A stretch of 64,000 nt of DNA from Heterostelium album PN500 (Eukaryota > Evosea > Eumycetozoa > Acytosteliales > Acytosteliaceae), in NCBI RefSeq assembly GCF_000004825.1, contig NW_008805066.1:124001-188000 (forward strand). The letters run 5' to 3'. Position 1 is the first letter of the stretch. Each line of letters starts with the position of its first letter. The notes below the pieces were generated by a model. That model ran no database searches and had not been told where the DNA came from. It worked only from the letters and a program-made list of their open reading frames with translations. Both the position numbers and the translations under genes were made by a program. Below, piece after piece: positions 22,769 through 33,998 of the stretch.

Positions 22769-25700
22769 TTAAACTAGTGGCAAAAATACGGTTGGACCAT
22801 CAAAGATAAAGTGATTTGGAGATTCATTTCTATTGGTGCTGAAGAAATAACCTCCACCTAGTTTTTGATCTCTGTGGAATTGATAAAGTTGAATTTTATC
22901 AGATGCTTTGGTGTTTGATACATATCCAATAATTGATGTTTGATTCCAACCTTGTTCTGCTGAAAGATTAGAATTGGTTGTATAATAGAATATATTTGAA
23001 TTATCCAAATTGTATTCATAGAATGGAATTATCGATTCATGCATTGGTTCTTTCCAAACATTGAAAGTGACATTAACTTGACTCCAACCTGAGATCTCAC
23101 TGTCAGAATATCTAAAATATTCAATTCCATCGATATTCTTTGAATATTGTTTGATTTTCAAAATATTGGAATCCATATCTTCACCAATTGTGATATCCGA
23201 TACATTGGATTTGATTTGTGATAAGAATGTTTGATCATCAGTCACTGCATATCCATTGACAAAGAATGGTGTAGTTTGATATTTGTTTGTTGAGATAACA
23301 CCATTTATGATATTGTTATATGTAATATTATTGTTATTATTACTTGTAAAGTTATTCTTCAAAATATTTGATATTGAAGATAAGAAACTAATATCTTGTT
23401 GTAATTGTCTTATCTTGATATCAGATCCACTTCCAAGTAATGCTGCAATCTGGAATTGAATTGAATTTGGAGCACCACTAAATGTTTTAGATGCAATATC
23501 CACTGCATATGAACAATCAAGGAGCATTGAAATATTGACACCAGTCGGAACATTTGAGAATAAATTAAGAAATGTTGATCTATTCAATGAATAGTCTGTT
23601 GCTGTGAGATCTTGATTCAAAGAACATAATCCATAATCGGAAACAGTTCCAGGTTGTTTGTTAAAAGGAGTATTGGTGAATGATCTTCCTTTATAAACAA
23701 AATAGATTGTATCTCCTGTTTTAATATTTTTCAACAACCAATCATTGATTTCCATTTGAATACAATGAGAACTTGGACCTTGAACAAATGTTCCATCTTT
23801 TGAAAGTTGAGTATTACTTTCACTCAAGATTTTGATGTTTTCAGGAAGAATCAATCCACAACGAATCAAAACATTGGCATGTTCTCTGATTTCAATTTCT
23901 GAATTCTGAATGGTTCCAGCTGGACTGTTCTTGTATGAAACAGCGACCAACAATGCTTTGACAACTCTTCCAAAATTATTGTTTGAAAGACTGTATGATG
24001 GTTCTCTTGCATATACATTACCAACTGCATATGATTTTGGAATCATACTAACTGGATTGTTGACAAGATAATATTTATCCAATAGACCAACAGAATGAAT
24101 AGAACTATAATTGGAAATGGATTGTGATGCTCTTAGATTTGATGGAGTTTTTGGTTCCCAAGATGAAACACAAACTTGAGAATCACCATCAGAGAATGAT
24201 TCAGTTCCAGTACCTGATGTTATTCCTTTTGCACCAATCAAAGAATATGAACCAATATTTGAGTTGTGGAAAGCACATCCACCAATCATATTGAATGCCA
24301 TATTCCTATATCTCTTATCGAGGGCGGTGAGTGGTGTTCCCATTGAAGATTTGATTCCAACACAAATATAAACTCCAATGTTTAGAGTTGAAATAAATTG
24401 ATAGAAGTTTGACCAAGCTGTTGGATCAGAAAGAGTATTAAAGTTCTTAATTTCAGAGATTAAACCTGTCACTGGGTCGACAGTAACAACATTTAATCCT
24501 TCACCAACTGATCCAGTGGGATGATTACCATTAATCATTATCTTACATGTATTTTGATTTCCATAAGATGTGACACAAAAACTATATCCAACAACTTTAT
24601 CAAACAATGATTTGATTGGAAATCTTACATTACATGATGTTTCAGAACTTGAATTCGATAAACATTCACTGATTAAAAGATATTCAAGATCTGAATTTGG
24701 TGAGATTGTACTGATCATACAAAAGGAATTACCACTTGTATAAGTGTAAACACTTTCAGAATTCAAATAGAATGCCATAGTATCTTTTGCTCTCTTTGAA
24801 AGATATGTATTTGCAGCACCAAGAACTGAAAGTGCAACTATTTTTCCATTCTGTAATGCTTGTATTTTCGATGCAAATAGTTCAGATTGAGTTGATCCGA
24901 TTTGAGTGTATGTAATATTTTGACCATTTCCTGTGTTTGAGACTTTGGAAAGATCATTTAGATTTGAATTTAATTTCCAATATCCAACTAAATTGGGTTC
25001 ATTTCCAGTTAATTGACCACTAGCAGCAATCTTCATTGTTGTTTGTGAAATATCAGAATTCCAAAGAGAAACATCACTGATTGTTCCAATGAATTGTGTT
25101 CCTGGTTTTTGAGTATTTTGACAAATCACAAATGATGCATTTGAATCAACATTTAAAGGAGTTTCTATAGTTTTTGAAATTGTTACTGGTAATTTAACTC
25201 CGTCCAAATAAATAGATAAAGTACCAGCTGCACCTCTAACAATAACAATATTATGCCAATCTGCATCAATAACATTTGTTGGACCTGTTTGAACTCTATA
25301 AGAACCAACTCCATTATCAGTCATAAAATTGATAACACCATTTGCTTCAAGAACTAATGTCCATCCACCATTATTTGTTCCACCATTAAATGGCTTTCTA
25401 CATAAAATAGGACCAATTGAAGTGGTTTGGAATCTTACTGCTGCTGAAAATGCACCAGTATTAAAATTATAACTAGGGCTTGAATTAACTGTTACAAATG
25501 TTCCACTAGTAGAAAGTAAACCATTGATCATTGGTGATGGATTGACAGTGTCGAATGTTGTGAAATCGATAATATTTCCATTGTTCTCATCAAGTGTCAA
25601 GACATTGATTCCATTTGCAATATTGGCATTAACTTCTGTAGAATTTATTAAAAACTTAGAATATCCACCTGTTACCTGAAAAGAAAATGTTTACAATTAA

Positions 25701-27200
25701 TAAAACTCTATCAATAATAAAAAGATTCTTAATAAAATAGCTATAAATACATACAGATTTAGAAATAGCTTCAATATGAATAAATGGTTTAACAATTACT
25801 TTTGAGAAATTTGAAAATAAAGATACCGGTCCATTCTTTGAAAATAATTCAGGAACAGAACCAGTTGATGATCCTTTTCTTCCAATAATGACATAAGATG
25901 ATAAAGCAATCAAATCATGTGAATATTGAGCTCCAACTGTTTCAAACATATGTGCCAATTCAGAAGTCATCACAAAAGTCGAATCAAGTTGAGATGCAAT
26001 GATTACAACGATATCTCCAATTTGAATGTTTTGAATATCAGTCATCATTGCAACAGCAGTTGTGGGATCGGTACTCTTAATGTTGTATGATTTGTATGAT
26101 TTGATTGAACTATCAATCTCACTTAAAATATACATTAAAAAACCAGATGTTCCAGATGTTGGAGTTGGAGCTGTTTGATCATCGATAATCAAAGAATATC
26201 TATTGGTAACACTTGTTGGAAGTCCTTGATTGAAAGATGATGCAGATATCATCACATTTCTTTGATCAACCTTTGATTTCGCAATGATTTCATTTGGATT
26301 ATCGAATGTCCAAAAGAATGATCCAATATTGGTTTGTTCAATTTTTGAAGTTGATTCACAAAGTGAATACTTTGAATTCTTTCTTGCAACAATGAACCAT
26401 TTATCATTTGTAGAAGATGAAATATATTGATCGATATATTTACTTCCCAATTGAGATTTAAGAATATTTGCAAGTTCACTTGAAATATTTGTCTTTGCTG
26501 AACCTTTACTGACAATGAAAATGAATTTTCCATCTTCTTGACTTTGAATGAAGTTTTCTAATCTGTCTGATTGTGATGTAGAACTGTTGGTGGAATAAAC
26601 TTGACTAGAATCCATCAGAACATCATCCATATTTAAATCCTCTCCAAAAGTCCAAACGGTGAGACCATCGGCAATAGCACTTTCAAAAGTATCAGTATTG
26701 TTGAATGTTACACTAATACTTGAAGAAGTCAATTGTTTAATCAATACATATCTGGTATCTATATTCATTGGGTTTACATTTCTCGAAACAGTTACATTGG
26801 TGGATTGTCCATTTCCAAATGCTTCAACAGCATCACCAACAGCTTCACCTTTCACACCAATGATACAATAGTTGGCACTTCCATTGATTGATATTACTTG
26901 ACCAGATCCGATCTTTTTAAGAGATCTAAACAGAGCATCGCTTGGCGGATTTGGGAATGCACCGATTGCAATTACCAGTACAATTGATCCCATTTCAATT
27001 GAGTTTATGTGATCAGAGAACAATAGATCATCTTGGTAACCAAAGGTTTTAAAAGTATAGTTTGGGAAGCTATCTGAAGTGTCTGAAAACCAAATATTTA
27101 AACCTGTTTTGACCAAGGATTGATCAAGAAACTCGGTACCCTCAATTTCAAATGAAGAGTTTTCGATGGTCGATGATTTTAAAGTAATAAAATCACTCAT
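22769..27200 (-). CDS. Multi-ILEI-domain protein with LamG insertion, inactive-looking caspase fold and DUF5648-like C terminus
   Basis: Two exons read leftwards, 27200-25755 and 25675-22769, phase 0, giving 1450 residues. Residues 25-460 hold three ILEI/FAM3-type domains (for example GLTVWTFGEDLNMDDVLMD, and NYCIIGVKGEAVGDAVEAFG ending one unit). The fourth ILEI domain starts just after the intron (GINVLTLDENNGNIIDFTTF) but is interrupted at about 529-722 by a LamG/concanavalin-like domain (DADWHNIVIVRGAAGTLSIY, then GYWKLNSNLND). Its second half resumes after that. A fifth ILEI lies at about 847-982. A caspase-like fold spans about 1052-1230: KALLVAVSYKN strand, GDTIYFVYKGRS near 1144 where the dyad His (usual SGHG) is lost, and MLLDCSYA near 1202 where Cys remains. 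The last 90 residues (SIIPFYEYNLDNSNIFYYTT) resemble DUF5648. No signal peptide. A paralogue lies head to head at 28084. Confidence 0.8.
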
Positions 27201-28083
27201 ATCTAAAATTAAATTATTTATATCTAATATTAGTAAACAAATAATTATTTACATATAGTAATTTACTTACTTTTAATATAATTATATTGATAGTTTGGAA
27301 AATAATAACTAATTTAATCGAAACTTGGATAATTTAAATAATTACAAAAAATTAATTATCAGGCCCCAAAATAAAAAAAGAATTGAAAAACAGAAGAAAA
27401 ATGTAAAGGCCTAAAAATTTGATGCGAAAAAAACAAATTTGGAATAAAACAAATGTGGGTTTTTGATCATAAGAGGTGGTAATTTCTGACAACGTGGGGG
27501 GTGTTAAAAGTCAAATAAAGTGATTGGTGAAAATAAGCCGAAACTTGTTGATTTGTTTTGCATGAAAAAAAGTGATTATAAATGGGGTGATTTTTACCCT
27601 TTTTCACTCATGAGGGATGAAACATTTTTATGTGCATAAATAAATCTTCTAATGAAATTTCATATTTCAATTCTACACTGGTATCGATTGGTTCCGATGT
27701 GATTCCTCTGCCATAGGAATTTATAAATTCCCAAAATTAAAATCTTCTTTTTATCTTCCATCGTGAATACTTCTTCTTTTGTATAGCAATATATGACGCC
27801 ATATGAAAATGTATAAATCAGATGCAAAACCGAAACTAAATTAGTATTCAGATGAATCATTTTGATTGACTTTGCAGGTTAAATATCCAAACCTTCAGCT
27901 TTCAACTTTTAGTAGAATAGATCATATATGACGATATATGATTCCTCTTTAAAAAAAAATCTTAACATTAATCATTATTTTTAATTTATTTTGGATTTAA
28001 GAGAATATAAATAGCAATCCTTGTTTTGTAGGTTGATTGATTTCAATATTGTAAGTTCTGGTCTATTCTTTTTAAAGAAGAAA
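27201..28083. promoter_or_regulatory. Divergent promoter region of the ILEI-caspase gene pair
   Basis: 880 bases between the two start codons. On the minus side a GTAAGT near 27270 and an AG at 27204-27203 suggest a small 5' UTR intron; on the plus side a TTTTTAAAG acceptor-like end lies just before the ATG at 28084. Two near-identical 18-base motifs, ATATATGACGCCATATGA (27789-27806) and ATATATGACGATATATGA (27924-27941), are candidate shared binding sites. A short minus-strand open frame at 27660-27860 overlaps them and is not considered a gene. Confidence 0.4.
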
Positions 28084-31000
28084 ATGAACCAAATAAGTGT
28101 ATCACCTCAATATTTTACATATAATAATAATAATTTTATTTATTATTCTTCAACATTTGACGTGTGGGTGTACCAAGATGATCAAGAGCCACCATTCTAC
28201 TATAGAAACTTCACAGTCCAGAATGAAAATGATGCTCTCCAATTTGCATACTTTATTGAATCCATTCCAATTGGAACAATCACTTGTATAGCAATCGATG
28301 GAAACAAAGTTAGTTATATTTCCGATACCATTTACAAAGCATGCGAGTCCATTGGAAGTATTAAGATCTATGAGATAACCGGTCAAGTCTCAAATCGTTT
28401 GGCAATCATTGGATTCAAAGGTTTGTCTCCAGGTGTTGCAAGTGAAGCCTATATCAATTCCACTCAATCTGTTTCAAGTGAATTACCAAGTCATTTTGAT
28501 TACAAGATTCTATCAGTTTCAATTGATAGTACACCAACTCTATCGATTGGCACCAATAAAGTCAATTTTCAATATGGAATTGGTATGAATGTGATTACAT
28601 TTAATGAAGTCACTTTGGAAGTTATGTCATCGATAAACTTCAACACAGTTACCAACACCACTCAAGCAAATTTGGATTTTATTCAATTTATTTCAAATCG
28701 ACCAACAAATGTCGTAACTTGTATTATTCCTAAATGTCCAACACCAACAAGTACTGGTCAATCTTTGATGCTTTCAAGTGGATCCATCGATGCAATCAAA
28801 TCAATTGGAAGTATTTTCATTGATCAATTCACAAATGCAACTCTTGGTCAATCAAAATGGTTCTTGATTTCAAAGAGTCGGTTGAATCAAAGTGAACTCA
28901 GTTCAAAATCAAGTGCTGTTTGTCAAGGTATATACTTTGCTTACAATAACGATGCTAATATGGTTGGATGTACAATTTCAGCATGTAATCCTTTATATGG
29001 ATCAACAAATTTCTTCCAAGCTGTGAATGGAAGTCAAATTGTGACACCAACACAATTTAATGGATTTTCAATGTCAATTTTGGATGAATATACTGGTAAA
29101 GTACTTAGTAACAATCAAATCATTGCAAGTGGAACTCCTGGAACCAATCAAATGTCAATGAAGACTGCATCTGATTATATTTTACAAAATATAACAGCTG
29201 GTAATTTTGTAATGATATCATCGTCCAATCTTCAAACACCATTTTCAATCCCTGATTATTTGATAACTGCTTTCAGAACATTGGGTGCAAATCTATCAAA
29301 TAGAATCACATCATCCAGTTCATATGCTCTATTTGGAAGAAAAGGAGCAGCTCCAGGTTCATCACCTGAAATACATTCAAACAATGGTCCTGTCACTATT
29401 TCTGCTAAATTTGCATCGAAACTCATGATTATGAGAACTTTTGTTGAAATCAAAGCTGTTTCCAGAGGTGTAAGTAAAAAAATAGGTTTTTAAAAAGATG
29501 AACTCAATTTTAATATTTCTTTATAGATTGGAGAAAATGTCCCTTATGAAACAACCTATGCAAAGTTCTTTTTAAATGGTGAAGAAGTAAAATACACAGC
29601 CAGCAGAGGTTTAAATGTTATGATTATCAATCAAGATAATGGATTAATCGAAAGTATCACCACATATGATACTCATGGTGATGCTAATGCCTCTTCACAA
29701 TTTATTACTTTAATGAACAGTTTAGCAAATGGAAGAATTGTTGCAATTGCTACGATGGATGATTGGACTGTCAGACTTTCAACAGAAGCGATAAATACTC
29801 TAAAAACAAAATGTGGTGGTCAAATATTGGGTGTTTACCCTTTGCAATATAGAGCATCTTGTAGTTTTATTGGAATTGTTGGAAAATCAATTTATCCGAG
29901 TCAATTAGTAAGTTCAGGTAATACTTTAGTCCCTCTACCTGTGATAAATACTTTTAGATTGCCAATTAAAGTGACATTGGGTGATGGATTCAACTATCAA
30001 TCGATAACTGTAAATTCTGCACAAGGTATCAATGTCAATAATACATCTGTTGGAACAGTGGTCGATGGTGTGAAGATTGCAACATTCTCATTACCATTCA
30101 CAAAAACAAAATTTCAACATGATCTTGAATTGATTGAAAAAGAAAAACAACAAGAAATCATTGAACAAGTCTCTGCACCTGGAGATCAACTTTACCAACT
30201 CATATCAAATCTAACTTATGGATCATTGGTTGCACTTATTATTCCTTCCAATATGGTATTGAATGATAAAATTAAAAGATCACTATATATGATAGGTGCA
30301 TCGCAAATGGATTTGGCTTCTCAAAACTCATTCACAAATTATCTTGTAATTGGTCGAAAAGGAGCTTGCTCTGGTGCATTGGAATCATTTTCAAGTAGTC
30401 TTTCAATCACATCGATATCATCTGTTGAACCAATCAGCAATAATACTTCATTAGCTTCTTGGTGGTCAATTGTTGCAACGATTGTCACTGGTTCATTATT
30501 AGTTGTTGGTGCAATTGCTACGTTACCTCTTTCAACTGCAATTTTTGTTGGGGTTGGAACAATGGCTGTAACTACACTTGTAGTTGGAGGCATTATAATG
30601 AATGAAATGCCAGACACGAATAATAACAATACATCAGACCCTACAAGAACATATCGAAATATAGTTATTGGTGTATCTTATATTGGGACCGCCAATGAAA
30701 GACCTGAATATGCTAGAAATTCAACTGATTTTTTACAAACTTTAGTAAATACAGTTGATAATTACTGGGATGCAGAAAACAGCATGAACAATATAATTAC
30801 TCGCAAAAATGACACTCTATTGATTGATAATATCCCAAACGCTATTCCCAATGCCAGTGCTCCACCAAGTAGTGTACCAACAAGGAATAATATCCTTAAT
30901 GAACTAAGGAATACTGTTGCTCGCACTCGAGGAGGCGATGTCATTTCACTTACAATCTCTGGTCATGGTGGATATAGAAATGGTGAATATCGATTGAGAG

Positions 31001-31602
31001 TTACCCGACTAGGAAATACTGGCCCTCGTCGTATTACTGGTACAGAAATAATTGATGCATTAAATGCATTAACAGTTACAAATGTCATGGTATACTTCTT
31101 AATTACCACCTGTCACTCTGGTGCTTTCATGGCTCAACTAGCTGCCAGAACAAATCTTAACTTCGCCTATGTTATTATTGTCGCATGTCCAGCTGACCGT
31201 ACTACTAGAAGTGGTAATATTCGTAGAGTTCTTACCGATAATAATAGAGTAATTAGTTCAAACTACTATATGACGATCAATTCTATCTTCGGTGCCATGA
31301 CTAGACACTATACAAATGCAACAACCAATGCAAGAGGTCCACCAGATACCAACGCTCCTGGAAATACCCTAAATCGTCCTTGGTTATTCTCTCCATACTC
31401 ACCACAATTAATTGAATTCTTGTTGAAGGTTGCAAGATTTGAAGTATCCCCACTTTCAAAATGTATTCTTTCATCAAAATGTTTACATCTTGAGAATGGT
31501 GATGATTCAACTTGTCAATCATGCAAATGTCACCATGCTCCTCTTCACTCTGAATGTTCATTGGTCTATCACAATCAAAATATTTCATTTGAATACATCT
31601 AA
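28084..31602 (+). CDS. Multi-ILEI-domain protein with membrane hairpin and active-looking caspase-like peptidase domain
   Basis: Two exons, 28084-29469 and 29527-31602, phase 0, giving 1153 residues. Five ILEI/FAM3-type domains occupy about residues 15-740 (DVWVYQDDQEPPFYYRNFTV, GFSMSILDEYTGKVLS, SYALFGRKGAAPGSSPE, GLNVMIINQDNGLIESITTY, NYLVIGRKGACSGALESF). Two hydrophobic segments at about 770-820 form a likely membrane hairpin. A caspase-fold peptidase domain (family C14/metacaspase p20-like) covers about 835-1045: YRNIVIGVSYIGT, GGDVISLTISGHGGY with the catalytic His near 939, and VYFLITTCHSGAF with the catalytic Cys near 988. The C-terminal 50 residues carry a Cys/His cluster (CxxCxCHHxxxHxxC pattern). 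There is no signal peptide. The intron sits at the same place, after the third ILEI domain, as in the minus-strand paralogue. Confidence 0.85.
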
Positions 31603-32080
31603 TCAAATCGAATCAATTTTCACAGCATTTTGGTTTTCATTCAGAAACCCTTCCAAAAATTAGTGCGAGAAAAAAAAAGTTACAAATATAAAATTATTTT
31701 ATTATTCAATAATGATTTATATTAAGTCTATCGTTTTTTTTTTTTTGATCGAAAATTTAATATTGGTAACCTTGGCAAAATTGAAAAAAAAACATTTTTT
31801 TTTAAATTTAAAGTGGTGAACCTTGAATTAGGATTAGGATGCCTAACCAAGTTTTAGAAATTTATACATCTGATAGTAATAATTCAACAAGTTCATTTTC
31901 AAAAAATTCTACCAATAACGTAAATGATAATTAACTTTTAATACAATCTATCTTTAATAATTAAATCGTTATCATTATTAAATAAGAGAATAATTTGTTT
32001 TACAAGACTTTTACCCACTTTCACCCACAATATATTAGGAATGTAAATGCAAATGATATTTTAGAGGGATCGGGAACCTA
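31603..32080. other. Intergenic, left flank of the retroelement relic
   Basis: AT-rich spacer after the ILEI-caspase gene. No gene or RNA recognised. Confidence 0.5.
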
Positions 32081-32382
32081 ATTAGAAAGAATGGTTGCAA
32101 ACAATAGATTAATATTTTTCTATATTATTTTCAACACATTGAATACTCTATTACTATAAGGAGTTTAAATATTATATCTCATACAGTTGAACAAATATAG
32201 ATTTTTCGATTTATTAATCTTATACTTAATTAGGTTTTAATATGTATAATTAATTTCAATGGATATATCATATGTTGTCTCACTGTAAAAATGTAATAAA
32301 GTTAAATAAAGAATAAAGAATGAATTATAATATTTAATATCTTTTGTACTTTATTTAAGTTTAAAAATGAGTATATAATATA
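32081..32382 (+). repeat. Left copy of inverted, LTR-like repeat
   Basis: Runs from AATTAGAAAGAATGGTTGC to about GAGTATATAATA. It matches the reverse complement of 33744-33998 nearly end to end (shared stretches include GCAAACAATAGATTAATATT and ATAAAGAATGAATTATAATA). This copy has about 50 extra bases in the middle. It is probably a solo-LTR-type sequence; the LTR identity is inference. Confidence 0.75.
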
Positions 32383-33743
32383 TCTATCTATTAGTTTGAT
32401 AGTAGGTGGCAAAAAAATAGTAATTTTACTGTACACAGATCATTTCAATCTCTTGTATTTGAAAGATCAAGCAATCTTGACGAAGGATCAGCTCAAGGCA
32501 TTGGAAGTGTTGTCGCAATTCAACTATGATATCAATCACATTGAAGGAAAGAACAACGTGGGAGCAGATGTGCTGTCTAGACTTCAGTGTTACCAGATAC
32601 CATTGGATTTCAGTTACTTGAACGAGATTAAGAACAGTTATAAGTCAAGTAAAGTTACGTCACAAGGAATCATGGAGAGAAAGTAATGGATTAATTTTTA
32701 TCTTGGATAAGAATTTCAATGAAAGATTACTTTTGGTAGATGAAAAGCATATTAAAGAAGTAATAACGGAAGCTCATGGAAGTACTTACTGTGGTCATGG
32801 AGATACTTTAAGAACGTGGGTTAGGTTGAAGTCGAATTACTATGCTCGCAATCTATATGACAAGGTGAAGGATTACTGTGAACATTGCGTGGAATGTCAA
32901 CAGAATCGAGTGGAATTGAAAAGGAAGGTTAACATACAACCTTTGGAGATAGCAGAAGGAGTTGGTGTGGATATTTCGATGGATTTCATGGAATTACCAA
33001 AGAGCGTTAATGGTTATGATTATGTTTTGGTAGTGGTGGATAGATTTTCGAAATATACAACTATCATTCCAACTACGAAGGAAATCACAGCATTGGGTAC
33101 AGCAAAGTTAATTCATCAACATGTGTTCTCATTGTTTGGATTACCGTTATCAATTGTAAGCGATCGTGATACTCGCTTTACAAGTGAAGTGTGGTTAGAA
33201 CTCTTTAAGAAAGTAGGATCAAAATTAAGAATGTCCGTACCGAGACATCCACAATCAGATGGCCAGAGCGAGCGCACTAACAGGAGAATCAGATCTATGC
33301 TCAGGAAGCTATCGTTGGAGTTCAAAGACAAGTGGGATGAAGAGATTAAGAATATTCAATTCGCGATCAATTCAACCTATAATTCAACAATCAAACTATC
33401 ACCTTTCGAAGTAGTGCTGGGATACATTCCTGTATCGCCAATTAACATGTTTAGAAACAATAATACATCGAATAGAGAATGGATCTGAGAGATGGTCAAA
33501 GACAGTTTGTTGGATAAACAATTAGATATGTTGGAAGCAGATGGAACCATCAAGAACAAACCGACTTATCAGATTGGAGATTGGATATTTGTCAAAGATG
33601 AATTTATCAATTTAGAAGTTGATTGGAACACTAACACAGGATCAATTAATAATAAGAATCGTGGACCGTTCAAGATCAATACTTATAAAGTTATTCAAAT
33701 TTTACTTTATTTCAACTTTAAATAAAGATAAATATTATAACTT

Positions 33744-33998
33744 ATTATATACTCATTTTAAAACTTAAATGTTGTAAAGTACAAAAGATATTAAATATTA
33801 TAATTCATTCTTTATTCTTTATTTAACTTTATTACATTATCACAGTGAGACAACATATGACATATCCATTGAAATTAATTATACATATTAAAACCTAATT
33901 AAGTATAAGATAACTCCTTATAGTAATAGAGTATTCAGCGTGTTGAAAATTAATATAGAATAATATTAATCTATTGTTTGCAACCATTCTTTCTAATC
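33744..33998 (-). repeat. Right copy of inverted, LTR-like repeat, lying within the retroelement relic
   Basis: Reverse complement of the repeat at 32081-32382 with scattered differences and without its middle extra stretch. It sits between the integrase part and the chromodomain part, so it was placed there by a later insertion or rearrangement. Confidence 0.75.

Noticed and set aside
27660-27860. Minus-strand open frame of 66 codons in the divergent promoter
   Set aside because: Overlaps the duplicated 18-base promoter motif, has no domain and no neighbouring exon.
32081-33998. DIRS-type retrotransposon, suggested by inverted repeats
   Set aside because: DIRS elements use a tyrosine recombinase, whereas a DDE integrase with zinc motif and a chromodomain are present here.
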